A DNA stretch of 64,000 nucleotides from Tragulus kanchil (lineage: Eukaryota > Chordata > Mammalia > Artiodactyla > Tragulidae), in the NCBI GenBank assembly GCA_022376925.1, contig JAIOJX010000004.1:122103123-122167122 (forward strand), written 5' to 3'. The position numbers and the translations under genes are program-made. Shown piece after piece: positions 47,700 to 59,560 of the stretch. Below the pieces are notes generated by a model, which did no database searches, was not told the origin of the DNA, and saw nothing but the letters and a program-made list of their open reading frames with translations. Each line of letters opens with the position of its first letter. The first letter of the stretch is position 1.

Positions 47700-49964
47700 T
47701 ACCAAGGAAAACGCCACTAAAATCACTGACTTTAGCTGCAAATCTGAGCAGAATAACTACCAATCATATGGGCAAGGGGCATTGACACAAACACCAGAGA
47801 AGCCAGGGACATTTTCCTCACAGGCCCCTAGTTTTCCACTCAAAAATATATATTCCTTCCCCACTACCACCATACCCCCACAAGACACCATCAGATACCA
47901 TCTTAGGAGTCAGGAGGCATGGTAGAAGATTAAAACATCGAACAGACTAAGCATTTGATCCTAGAGAGATTAAACATTACTCAAATAAAGTGTTCAAATT
48001 ACAACTGGTCTAAGGTGTCAACACAACTGAACACTGAATGTAGTTACTTTGAGAGGAGGGGATCTCCAGAATAGAGGTTCCCGCTATCTAGGGTAGAGTT
48101 GAGTAGGGAGCCAGATTAATTACTAACAAAATTAATAAATTGTATTTCTATGCACATATGAGTTAAATTTATGATCCTGCAATGGTAAATAAAAACAGTA
48201 ATAGTGATAATGTTAGTAATACTCACCAGTTAAGTTTCTTAATTGGCTACATTAGTAGGTAATATTCCCCTGTCATGAAATGGCATTCTCAATATCAGGC
48301 ACCATTCACCCTAATAAAAGAAGCAAGAAAAACAGAGTTCACTGAATGGGCAGTGAGTAATAAAATCACTCATACTGGAATAGAGTGTTCATTCATATGA
48401 ATGGCTGAAGGTGACACTGAAAATTTACAAAAATTGTCATGAAAAAATTTTAAACATTCTACAAGTAGATAGTATGTTCACAGGTTTAAGGATTAGAATA
48501 ATATTAGAGAAATCTGTGCTTTCTCTGTGGGGGACAGTTTGAGCACGGGGTGTCAGCAATGAAGACACAGATAGTGTCTCACAGATAGGACAAACTTGGA
48601 AGATATGAACCCTAGGACCCCTTTCAACTATGAACATTCTGCAGTCCCCTGCTCCAGAAAAATACCTGGAGCATTTTACTAGATGAAAGCAGGTTAAAAT
48701 GAATACATGCAAACAGTCTTAAAATGGAAAACAAAAAGTATGCAATGTGACCACTGAAGGGAGGTATAAGAGCAGGAAGGAAGAACTCTTGGCTACAAAC
48801 AGAGAGATGGAGACTGGTGCTGAGAGGACCGTCTGCCCATACCAAGGAAAACGCCACTAAAATCACTGACACTGCAAATCTAGAGTACCAATCATATGGG
48901 CAAGGGCATTGACACAAACACCAGAGAAGCCAGGACATTTTCCTCACAGGCCCCTAGTTTTCCACTCAAAATATATATTCCTTCCCCACTACCACCATAC
49001 CCCCACAAGACACCATCAGATACCATCTTAGGAGTCAGGAGGCATGGTAGAAGATTAAAACATCGAACAGACTAAGCATTTGATCCTAGAGAGATTAAAC
49101 ATTACTCAAATAAAGTGTTCAAATTACAACTGGTCTAAGGTGTCAACACAACTGAACACTGAATGTAGTTACTTTGAGAGGAGGGGATCTCCAGAATAGA
49201 GGTTCCCGCTATCTAGGGTAGAGTTGAGTAGGAGCCAGATTAATTACTAACAAAATTAATAAATTGTATTTCTATGCACATATGAGTTAAATTTATGATC
49301 CTGCAATGGTAAATAAAAACAGTAATAGTGATAATGTTAGTAATACTCACCAGTTAAGTTTCTTAATTGGCTACATTAGTAGGTAATATTCCCCTGTCAT
49401 GAAATGGCATTCTCAATATCAGGCACCATTCACCCTAATAAAAGAAGCAAGAAAAACAGAGTTCACTGAATGGGCAGTGAGTAATAAAATCACTCATACT
49501 GGAATAGAGTGTTCATTCATATGAATGGCTGAAGGTGACACTGAAAATTTACAAAAATTGTCATGAAAAAATTTTAAACATTCTACAAGTAGATAGTATG
49601 TTCACAGGTTTAAGGATTAGAATAATATTAGAGAAATCTGTGCTTTCTCTGTGGGGGACAGTTTGAGCACGGGGTGTCAGCAATGAAGACACAGATAGTG
49701 TCTCACAGATAGGACAAACTTGGAAGATATGAACCCTAGGACCCCTTTCAACTATGAACATTCTGCAGTCCCCTGCTCCAGAAAAATACCTGGAGCATTT
49801 TACTAGATGAAAGCAGGTTAAAATGAATACATGCAAACAGTCTTAAAATGGAAAAAACAAAAAGTATGCAATGTGACCACTGAAGGGAGGTATAAGAGCA
49901 GGAAGGAAGAACTCTTGGCTACAAACAGAGAGATGGAGACTGGTGCTGAGAGGACCGTCTGCCC
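47700..49964. repeat. tandem duplication D15 (1.12-1.14 kb x2)
   Basis: 47700-48838 is repeated as 48840-49964. The first ~80 bp of the right copy are degraded by small deletions (ACTGACACTGCAAATCTAGA versus ACTGACTTTAGCTGCAAATC; CAAGGGCATTG versus CAAGGGGCATTG), while the rest is nearly identical. Confidence 0.95.
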
Positions 49965-50154
49965 TCACCCTCCTACCTCACTGCCAGCTTGCGGAGTACG
50001 CTGAGAGCACAAGAGGGTGGGACTACACTGTGGCAGCAGACTACGTAGGAAATGGTGAAGACACAAGATTGGTGGTGGCGCATGAATGCAAGGATACAGG
50101 CAGATGTGAGGGATGTTCTAAAGGAACCAAGACCTCAGAAGGCAGTTAGAAGGC

Positions 50155-50256
50155 CCACGTTACAAGCTAGCTCTGCCATTAATGAGCTCCATGACCATGA
50201 GAACATGGTTTAATCCCTTCGGACTTCATTTACATCTCCTATCAAAATGAGGCATA
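50155..50256 (+). mobile_element. MIR relic split by a family-A SINE
   Basis: AGCTAGCTCTGCCATTAATG, GACCATGAGAACATGG, and CTCCTATCAAAATGAGGCAT is sense MIR. The SINE at 50257 is inserted in it and MIR resumes briefly at 50596. Duplicated near 51253-51354 (D16). Confidence 0.75.
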
Positions 50257-50581
50257 GGGCTTCCCCTGGTGGTCCAGTGGGTAAGGACACCGCCTTGCAG
50301 TGCAAGGGGCGCCAGTTTGATCCCTGGCCTGGGAAGATCCCACGTGCTGTGGTGCGGCTGGACTGATGTGTCCAATTACCGAGCCGGAGCTCTGGAGTGC
50401 ATGCGCCCAGAGCCAGCGCTCTGCAACGACAGACACCACCACGAAGGGAGGCCCACAGGAGCCAAAGAACAAAGACGGATGAAAATAGAGAAATGAAAGA
50501 GCAATAGAAGTGACCCGCCCGCCCCCCTCCTTCCCCAACCTGACCCCCACCCAAAAAATAAATAAATCTTTAAAAAAAAAA
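50257..50581 (+). mobile_element. family-A SINE (copy 11)
   Basis: 14-bp target-site duplication AAAATGAGGCATAG at 50244-50257 and 50582-50595, sharing one G with the element start. Full-length body with hairpin arms intact and one central change (GTGCATGCGC). Confidence 0.92.
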
Positions 50582-51354
50582 AAAATGAGGCATAGTGAAT
50601 GTCCACTAAGTTTGCTTCTCACAGCCAATGACTCTAAGATCCCAAAGGTACTTCCTTTCTCCTCTAAAATTCACAAATACATATGTGCCAAAAGCCATGT
50701 CTTCTAAGATCCAGTGGAGCAGTAGCAGTTTTCTGGTAAGCCTACAAAGAGAAGATGAGGTTCTCTTCCTTAATCAACTCCATTGGAAATGTATGTACTC
50801 AAATAACATTAACGCTTACGATTTTGACTCAGCTAGGACCCCTTTCCACCCCTTATGAACATTCTGCAGTCCCTGCTCCAGAAAAATACCTGGAGCATTT
50901 TACTAGATGAAAGCAGGTTAAAATGAATACATGCAAACAGTCTTAAAATGGAAAACAAAAAGTATGCAATGTGACCACTGAAGGGAGGTATAAGAGCAGG
51001 AAGGAAGAACTCTTGGCTACAAACAGAGAGATGGAGACTGGTGCTGAGAGGACCGTCTGCCCTCACCCTCCTACCTCACTGCCAGCTTGCGGAGTACGCT
51101 GAGAGCACAAGAGGGTGGGACTACACTGTGGCAGCAGACTACGTAGGAAATGGTGAAGACACAAGATTGGTGGTGGCGCATGAATGCAAGGATACAGGCA
51201 GATGTGAGGGATGTTCTAAAGGAACCAAGACCTCAGAAGGCAGTTAGAAGGCCCACGTTACAAGCTAGCTCTGCCATTAATGAGCTCCATGACCATGAGA
51301 ACATGGTTTAATCCCTTCGGACTTCATTTACATCTCCTATCAAAATGAGGCATA

Positions 51355-51679
51355 GGGCTTCCCCTGGTGGTCCAGTGGGTAAGGACACCGCCTTGCAGTG
51401 CAAGGGGCGCCAGTTTGATCCCTGGCCTGGGAAGATCCCACGTGCTGTGGTGCGGCTGGACTGATGTGTCCAATTACCGAGCCGGAGCTCTGGAGTGCAT
51501 GCGCCCAGAGCCAGCGCTCTGCAACGACAGACACCACCACGAAGGGAGGCCCACAGGAGCCAAAGAACAAAGACGGATGAAAATAGAGAAATGAAAGAGC
51601 AATAGAAGTGACCCGCCCGCTCCCCTCCTTCCCCAACCTGACCCCCACCCAAAAAATAAATAAATCTTTAAAAAAAAAA
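51355..51679 (+). mobile_element. family-A SINE, D16 second copy
   Basis: Same insertion as 50257. One base differs in the C-rich tract (CGCCCGCTCCCC versus CGCCCGCCCCCC). Confidence 0.9.
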
Positions 51680-51924
51680 AAAATGAGGCATAGTGAATGT
51701 CCACTAAGTTTGCTTCTCACAGCCAATGACTCTAAGATCCCAAAGGTACTTCCTTTCTCCTCTAAAATTCACAAATACATATGTGCCAAAAGCCATGTCT
51801 TCTAAGATCCAGTGGAGCAGTAGCAGTTTTCTGGTAAGCCTACAAAGAGAAGATGAGGTTCTCTTCCTTAATCAACTCCATTGGAAATGTATGTACTCAA
51901 ATAACATTAACGCTTACGATTTTT

Positions 51925-52725
51925 CTAGTTTGTCACAGAGGTTATTTTCACTTTAATCGACATTAAAAAGAAACCCCAAAACACTCTTTGTGTAAACACT
52001 TTGAATATACCTCTGTTCATATGATTTTCCTGTATCTTTTTCTATACTAAAATTTTGTGGTAAAGCCAACCTTCCTCACAGTCCAATTATTCAGCACCAT
52101 ACCAAAAATAAAATCTATACTCTTTAGATGATTTTTAACTGATCAAAATGCTCCTCACTAAGGAACTAAGGAACTTTACCCTCCAAAATACATGATAACA
52201 TAAATAGATCAAATATTCTTGTTATTAATATCAGAACATAAAATTCCTATTTTAAAAAATGACCTTAGCTCCAAAATCCTATGCTAGCTTCTAGCCAAAA
52301 CCCATGTCATCTCATTTTGCTTAGCCAGACCATGTATTAGTTTGATTTGACACTGCTACAAATAAATAATTTAAAGGGCATAATGACAGCATTTTGTGCC
52401 TCTCTGATATCTTTCTAGTCTTTGTAGACTATCTTTGTAGTCTTTGTAGACTATCTTTGTAGTCTTTGGTCCTATTTCACATTATTTGACCTTATCATCC
52501 CCCCGGGTACTTGCTTCCTAATAATGTCATACTTATCTTTCACAAAAACACCACTTAGAATACTGCATGTCTCTGAAATGTTTAGTAATTCTTTTCACTA
52601 ATATTACAAGAATGTTCCATCTCTCTAGCTTTCCCTAAATAATATCACTTAGATCATTACAGATGAATTTGCTAGAAGAGCACCGTTATAAAGGAGGAAC
52701 ACAGAATATGCCTATGAGTATTTTC
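51925..52725. other. gene-free AT-rich interval
   Basis: Holds the 22-bp minisatellite and nothing else that I can support. Confidence 0.5.
52416..52468. repeat. 22-bp minisatellite, about 2.4 units
   Basis: Units starting at 52416, 52438 and 52460 read TAGTCTTTGTAGACTATCTT plus TG. Units are identical, so it is recent or under slippage. It contains the near-palindrome AGTCTTTGTAGACT. Confidence 0.92.
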
Positions 52726-52740
52726 AAAATTACACAGCTA

Positions 52741-53044
52741 GGGCTTCCCCTGGTGGTCCAGTGGGTAAGGACACCATCTTGCAGTGCAAGGGGCGCCGGT
52801 TTGATCCCTGGCCTGGGAAGATCCCACGTGCCGCAGAGTGGCTGGACCCATGTGTCCAGTCGCCGAGCCGGAGCTCTAGAGCGCATGCGCCCAGAGCCAG
52901 CACTCTGCGACCACAGACGCCACCGCGATGGTCCACAAGAGCCAAAGAGCAAAGACGATGAAAGTGGAGAAATGAAAGACCAATAGAAGTGGCCCGCAAG
53001 CTCCCCTCCCTCCCCAACCCGACCCCCGCCCTAAATAAATAAAT
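52741..53044 (+). mobile_element. family-A SINE (copy 13)
   Basis: Exact 15-bp target-site duplication AAAATTACACAGCTA at 52726-52740 and 53045-53059. CpG-rich. A few small deletions in the body (GATGGTCCACAAGAG). Confidence 0.93.
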
Positions 53045-53059
53045 AAAATTACACAGCTA

Positions 53060-54497
53060 GAATTATTTACCTGCATTAACATATTAACAGGTGTTGTCTT
53101 TCTTGACCTTAGCCTTTAGAGGTAGATTAATTATTTTTTGATTTACTTGTGACTATAGTAGCTCTATTTTACAATCATGGTATTTCCAATGAGTAAAAAT
53201 AAAATTATATTTATAACATATACATATAAAGAATTAACCTTTAAAATACCCCTGAAAATGTGAATCTTTTAAAAGGATCTAGTTGCTAAATGTAGTCCAA
53301 TAGGACTTCTACCACACTTGAGTAAATGGAAGCTCATACGTGTGCTTGAATATTGAATATTTACTATCACTTGAATTCAAGAAAAGCAGCGGCGCTTTAA
53401 AGTTGAGCACCAAAGTAATGTTTTGAAAGTGGGTGAAATCCCATCTTCTCTTTCAGCTGTCATTCAAGCCCTTGGACTCTGAACATATATTCTATTCGAT
53501 ATTCTTGTTCTCAACCTGTGATACCTGATTCCCAGTTCAGTTATTTCCACCTTTTGTGCACAAGTATTTCCCCTTAACAATACACCATTCAGAAAAAGGT
53601 ATGCCTTTGAATTGTCAACTAGTACTTTGTTCTGACACAAGACACCCTAGTGTTTCAAGACCTTATGTCAGAAATCTTGAAATTAACACCATTTGTTGAC
53701 TATTGGAAATGAGTTTATTTGACAAGTGGCACGTTAGAAAAGTATAGTCAATAACATTGAAAAGCAGAATCATATATTCTAAAATGTATAAATATTTAAC
53801 ATAGGTTTATATAATACCACTTTAAGGAATCAAAAGGACTATTCTCAGGTATGATTTCAACATGTATATGTTATGACATATTTATTATTTAGTAAGGCCT
53901 CTATTCCCCAAATGAAAGGAGACCAAAAAAATTTAGGCAAATTAAGTAATTGAAGGAAAATCTAAGTGGCCATAATTTCCTTGTAAAACTCATGTAGATC
54001 AAATATACAAAATAAAGCAAGGTCTTAATTGCTTAGAAACTGAAAGATGGAGCTGAACTTTGGAAGAATTACACTGTACTTCCCTCGAGCAACTATATAG
54101 CTTTTGATGTAATACCAATGCAACAATAATTAAAATATTATACTTAAAAAAATAAAAACAATATACTTTAAAAAAATTAAAACAAAATTCTAAGATAATT
54201 TAGGAATAGTAGAACTATGGTAACTCCACAAATGCACATAATATTTTATTAATATTACATTTAGAATAATATATTTACATATTGTTGAATATAATTTAGA
54301 TATACTAAACTTATATTAACATATAATTTGCTAAAATAATTTAAACAAATATTAATATATACCACATATAAATATTATAAAAATTATACTTTATTACACT
54401 TTGCTCAGAAGTTGAAAATGACAATATTCTTGATATTATTTAAAATAATTATAAAATAGATTGTTTTGATTCATTAATTATAATACATATTTTCATT
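53060..54497. other. gene-free, very AT-rich interval
   Basis: 1.4 kb without a recognised gene or repeat. 54100-54497 is extremely AT-rich (ATTAATATTA-like words). Confidence 0.5.
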
Positions 54498-54551
54498 TCT
54501 TGATTTTTACATTTAAGTTGATAGCTGTATATAGTTAAAATATTTAAGAAA

Positions 54552-54805
54552 GGGCCTCCCTGGTGGTCCAGTGGGTAGAGTTCACCTTGCAGTGCAAGGG
54601 GCACTGGTTCGATCCCTGGCCATGGAAGATCCCACATGCCATGGAGCAACTGGGCTGGTGGGTTCAATTACAAGCCAGAACTCTATAGTACATGCACCCA
54701 GAGCCAGTGCTCTGCAATGAGAGCAGCCACTGCAGTGGTCAAAGAATAAAGATGGATGAAAAGAAAGAAAGAAAGAAAGAAAGAAAATAAATGTTAAAAA
54801 AAAAA
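54552..54805 (+). mobile_element. family-A SINE (older, (GAAA)n tail)
   Basis: GGGCCTCCCTGGTGGTCCAG, box B GGTTCGATCCCTGG. CpGs mostly decayed. The tail holds a (GAAA)n run at 54758-54785 instead of the C-rich tract. Flanks TATTTAAGAAA and TAGTTAAGAAA suggest an imperfect target duplication. The D17 copy is at 55645-55898. Confidence 0.85.
54758..54785. repeat. (GAAA)n microsatellite
   Basis: About seven GAAA units in the SINE tail. Repeated by D17 at about 55851-55878. Confidence 0.93.
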
Positions 54806-54816
54806 TAGTTAAGAAA

Positions 54817-55180
54817 GTCGAGCTTCAAAGAATTGATGCTTTCAAACTGTGGTAATGGAGGAGAGTCCCTTGGACTGCAAGATCAAACCAGTCAATCCTA
54901 AAGGAAATCAACCCTGAATATTCATTGGAAGAAATGATTGCTGAAGTTCCAATACTTTGGCCACCTAATAGGAAGAGTCGACTCATTGGAAAACCTCTCA
55001 TGCTGTAAAGGTTGAAGGCAGAAAGAGAAGTAGATGGCAGAGGATGAAACTGTTAGATAGCATGACTGACTCAATGGACATGAATCTGAGTAAAATTCCA
55101 GGAGACAGTGAAAGACAGGGAAGCCTGGCATGCTGCAGTCCATGGGGTCACAAAGAGTCTGAACACAACTAAGCAATTGA
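54817..55180 (+). mobile_element. BovB 3' end
   Basis: GCTTCAAAGAATTGATGCTT, AGTCCCTTGGACTGCAAGAT, GGAAGCCTGGCATGCTGCAG and AAAGAGTCTGAACACAACTA. Frame broken. The D17 copy is at 55910-56273. Confidence 0.87.
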
Positions 55181-55289
55181 ACAACAACATTAAGCTATTG
55201 GTTGACCAAAAGTGATAAAGTCATAAACATGTTTACTTTTCTTAATTCTTAAATTAATGCTTTCCTCTTTTGTTTTTGCTTGTACAAAA

Positions 55290-57060
55290 ATAGATATCAT
55301 CATTAAAATGGATCATATGGACAATGAGCTAGTCAGCATCTTCCATGTAACATTATTTAAAATATTTTATAGGTTGTTCCAGAGATATTTAGATACATGC
55401 AAATATACATATATGAATTCTATTTGAATGTGACATTTTCATAAGTGATAGCAAATAGTACATACTTTTCTATAACTGGCTTCTTTAACAAGTACTTCCC
55501 AGAGACCTTTCTGTATCAGTAGATAAAGACGTCTATACTTCTTTTTATAACTATATCCAATTCCATTGTGTGGGTGTATTTTAATTTTTTTCTTGATTTT
55601 TACATTTAAGTTGATAGCTGTATATAGTTAAAATATTTAAGAAAGGGCCTCCCTGGTGGTCCAGTGGGTAGAGTTCACCTTGCAGTGCAAGGGGCACTGG
55701 TTCGATCCCTGGCCATGGAAGATCCCACATGCCATGGAGCAACTGGGCTGGTGGGTTCAATTACAAGCCAGAACTCTATAGTACATGCACCCAGAGCCAG
55801 TGCTCTGCAATGAGAGCAGCCACTGCAGTGGTCAAAGAATAAAGATGGATGAAAAGAAAGAAAGAAAGAAAGAAAGAAAATAAATGTTAAAAAAAAAATA
55901 GTTAAGAAAGTCGAGCTTCAAAGAATTGATGCTTTCAAACTGTGGTAATGGAGGAGAGTCCCTTGGACTGCAAGATCAAACCAGTCAATCCTAAAGGAAA
56001 TCAACCCTGAATATTCATTGGAAGAAATGATTGCTGAAGTTCCAATACTTTGGCCACCTAATAGGAAGAGTCGACTCATTGGAAAACCTCTCATGCTGTA
56101 AAGGTTGAAGGCAGAAAGAGAAGTAGATGGCAGAGGATGAAACTGTTAGATAGCATGACTGACTCAATGGACATGAATCTGAGTAAAATTCCAGGAGACA
56201 GTGAAAGACAGGGAAGCCTGGCATGCTGCAGTCCATGGGGTCACAAAGAGTCTGAACACAACTAAGCAATTGAACAACAACATTAAGCTATTGGTTGACC
56301 AAAAGTGATAAAGTCATAAACATGTTTACTTTTCTTAATTCTTAAATTAATGCTTTCCTCTTTTGTTTTTGCTTGTACAAAAATAGATATCATCATTAAA
56401 ATGGATCATATGGACAATGAGCTAGTCAGCATCTTCCATGTAACATTATTTAAAATATTTTATAGGTTGTTCCAGAGATATTTAGATACATGCAAATATA
56501 CATATATGAATTCTATTTGAATGTGACATTTTCATAAGTGATAGCAAATAGTACATACTTTTCTATAACTGGCTTCTTTAACAAGTACTTCCCAGAGACC
56601 TTTCTGTATCAGTAGATAAAGGACGTCTATACTTCTTTTTTATAACTATATCCAATTCCATTGTGTGGGTGTACCACAATTTATACATTGTTCACTACTG
56701 ATAAATATATAAATTCACCATCTTTCCTTATTAAATGCCATTTCCCACAAAGGAAAGTCTATCTATAGAATAAGCTATCAGTGCAATTTCTGGTACCAGA
56801 GGCATTTTGCACTTGTAAATTTGGTAAGTATTTGCCAAATTTCCCTCCATACAGGCTGTACAAATTACACACCCACCAGCAATATATGGGAGTAACAATT
56901 TCTCCACACTCTTCCGACAAGTGTACTCTGAAACTTTTTTTAATCTTTGCCAGTCTGATGGGTGAAAAATGGTATCTCACTGGAGTTTCATTTCCCATTT
57001 CTCCTACTCTGAATGAGAGTCTTAATGTGTTGAAGTACGCTTTAAAAAAATCTGAGGTAC
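55290..57060 (-). mobile_element. L1M relic (antisense)
   Basis: Antisense old-L1 3' text: AATTCCATTGTGTGGGTGTA, CCACAATTTATACATTGTTC, TTTGCCAAATTTCCCTCCAT, CCACCAGCAATATATGGGAG and GATGGGTGAAAAATGGTATC. D17 and D18 copy parts of it. Confidence 0.82.
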
Positions 57061-58497
57061 CATTTGTGAGCTGGTTCCTAACATTCTGATACTATCAACT
57101 TACTGAATCTAACAGTATTCCTGTACCACAGGTGTTCCTCCCGAAGGTCAATGTCTCCACTTGCACACCAGGTACCATCAACACTCAGATGCTCCAGCAG
57201 TTTCACCCTCTCTCCACATCACAGTGGGGCACTGACATTTGCATACAAGTGCTTTATACTCCCTCTTAAAACTAAACAAAATCAAAATCTTCCCTGATCC
57301 CGTATCTTCTTCCAGATTTCATCTCATTTTTCTGTTTCCTTTACAGCAAATCTCCTCAAAGGATATATCTATACTCACAGCAGGGAAAGTTTGATCATCT
57401 CAAATTTGTTTCCTGTTTCCTTCTACAGCAATCTCCTCAAAGGAACATCACATTTCCTTTTTTTAAAGCTTTTCTTTGTTTTGCTTGTACAAAATAGATA
57501 TCATCATTAAAATGGATCATTTGGACAATGAGCTCGTCAGCATCTTCCATGTAACGTTATTTAAAATATTTTATAGGTTGTTCCAGAGATATTTAGATAC
57601 ATGCAAATATACATATATGAATTCTATTTGAATGTGACATTTTCATAAGTGATAGCAAATAGTACATACTTTTCTATAACTGGCTTCTTTAACAAGTACT
57701 TCCCAGAGACCTTTCTGTATCAGTAGATAAAGGACGTCTATACTTCTTTTTTATAACTATATCCAATTCCATTGTGTGGGTGTACCACAATTTATACATT
57801 GTTCACTACTGATAAATATATAAATTCACCATCTTTCCTTATTAAATGCCATTTCCCACAAAGGAAAGTCTATCTATAGAATAAGCTATCAGTGCAATTT
57901 CTGGTACCAGAGGCATTTTGCACTTGTAAATTTGGTAAGTATTTGCCAAATTTCCCTCCATACAGGCTGTACAAATTACACACCACAGCAATATCTGGGA
58001 GTAACAATTTCTCCACACTCTTCCGACAAGTGTACTCTGAAACTTTTTTTAATCTTTGCCAGTCTGATGGGTGAAAAATGGTATCTCACTGGAGTTTCAT
58101 TTCCCATTTCTCCTACTCTGAATGAGAGTCTTAATGTGTTGAAGTACGCTTTAAAAAAAAAATCTGAGGTACCATTTGTGAGCTGGTTCCTAACATTCTG
58201 ATACTATCAACTTACTGAATCTAACAGTATTCCTGTACCACAGGTGTTCCTCCCGAAGGTCAATGTCTCCACTTGCACACCAGGTACCATCAACACTCAG
58301 ATGCTCCAGCAGTTTCACCCTCTCTCCACATCACAGTGGGGCACTGACATTTGCATACAAGTGCTTTATACTCCCTCTTAAAACTAAACAAAATCAAAAT
58401 CTTCCCTGATCCCGTATCTTCTTCCAGATTTCATCTCATTTTTCTGTTTCCTTTACAGCAAATCTCCTCAAAGGATATATCTATACTCACAGCAGTG
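56371..58497. repeat. tandem duplication D18 (1.11 kb x2)
   Basis: 56371-57394 is repeated as 57483-58497. Between them 57395-57482 is a low-quality mixture: it includes a distorted second version of TTTCCTTTACAGCAAATCTC and of the unit's own left flank. Confidence 0.93.
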
Positions 58498-59560
58498 TTT
58501 GAAATGTTTGATCACTCTCCTTCCTGAAATAGTTTGCCCTTGGCTCCTAGGATACCACATTTGTTGGTCTTCCTCCCACTTCACTGGCAACTCCTTTTCA
58601 GTCTCTTTGTTTATTATCCCTCATCTCCCCAACGTGTAATTGTTATGTGGTGGAGCATCCCATAGCTCAGACTTCAGATTGCTTTTCTGTCTAGACTCAC
58701 ATCTTGACAATCACATCCATTTTCTTGCTTTATATGGTGACTATATTATTAATGAAACCATATACTTTCAGCCTGAGTTTGTGCCTGACCTAAGACTCAT
58801 AGAGTCAACTGCCTACTTGACATCTCACCACTGGTGGCTAACAGGAATCTCAAACTACTGCAAGCAGAATTCCTGATTTCTGTCTCCCTCCAAAACCTCT
58901 TCCAATCATATTCTTCTTCCCCATTTCGGTTAGTTATAATTCTATCTTTCCAACTGTTCAAGTCAAAAATCTTGAAGTCTTCCTAGACTCATTTCGTTCT
59001 CATACCTCATATTCAATACATCAGCAAATCCTGCTGGTGTTAATATTCAGAATGCAAACACTTCTTATCGCCTCTACCTAAATCATTTCAGTCCTAACCA
59101 GCATCATCTCTCACCTGGATTATTACTAATCACTGTCATCATGAAAAGCATTCATCTTTGTCCCATAAAGTCAGATCTCAAATACTAGCAAGAGTGATCC
59201 TTTTAAAATATGCCAGATTAAGTTGATGCTTTTTAAAATTCCTCCAGTATCTTACCACCTCATTCAAAGCAAAATCAAGAGTCATATAACAGCATGCTAC
59301 ATGGCCTGGCAAAGCTGCATTTCTGGACTTACCTCCCATACAGCGGTCCTCTGCCCCAGTCAATATTCAGCTGAGACTTTCTGCTACTCCTGGAACATAC
59401 CAAGCATGGTCCTCACAAACTTTGCACTTGGTGCTCTCTTTCTCTAGAACACTCTTCTTGCAGAGATCTATAAGCCTTGCTCCCTCCTTCCCCTCAGATC
59501 TCTACTCAACTCTCACCTTATTAAAAAAAACTTCCCTAATCAACTATGTAAAATATTATT
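57110..59560 (+). mobile_element. L2 (CR1-clade) relic, ORF2 to 3' region
   Basis: Sense strand L2-type reverse-transcriptase text: AGCAAATCTCCTCAAAGGAT, CAACTGCCTACTTGACATCT, AATACATCAGCAAATCCTGC, AGCATCATCTCTCACCTGGA, AGAGTGATCCTTTTAAAATA and TTGCACTTGGTGCTCTC. All frames are broken. 57110-57394 is a second, D18-made copy of 58212-58497. Confidence 0.6.

Larger units (their letters stand above)
45901..48115. repeat. tandem duplication D14 (1114 bp x2)
   Basis: 45901-47001 is repeated as 47015-48115 with 13 bp of filler between. G- and A-run differences (CAAGGGGAAACC versus CAAGGGAAGCC; GTAGGAGCC versus GTAGGGAGCC). Confidence 0.95.
49736..51924. repeat. tandem duplication D16 (1098 bp x2)
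   Basis: 49736-50825 is repeated as 50833-51924. The start of the right copy is distorted (CTTTCCACCCCTTATG versus CTTTCAACTATG). It overlaps D15, so CATTCTGCAGTCC-context sequence occurs three times (about 48635, 49760, 50856). Confidence 0.95.
54498..56673. repeat. tandem duplication D17 (1093 bp x2)
   Basis: 54498-55590 is repeated as 55591-56673 at offset 1093. The left copy breaks at GGGTGTATTTTAATTT. The right copy continues GGGTGTACCACAATTTATAC, the natural L1 flank. Confidence 0.96.

Noticed and set aside
49943..50149. A 68-codon frame repeated at 51041 as a conserved small gene
   Set aside because: The repetition is due to the D16 duplication, not selection. No family signature, splice context or start context supports it.
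55196..55215. A second mariner end (TTGGTTGACCAAAAG)
   Set aside because: Only about 15 bases match and no opposite end is present nearby. It is also in the D17 unit, so its second appearance at 56289 is not independent.
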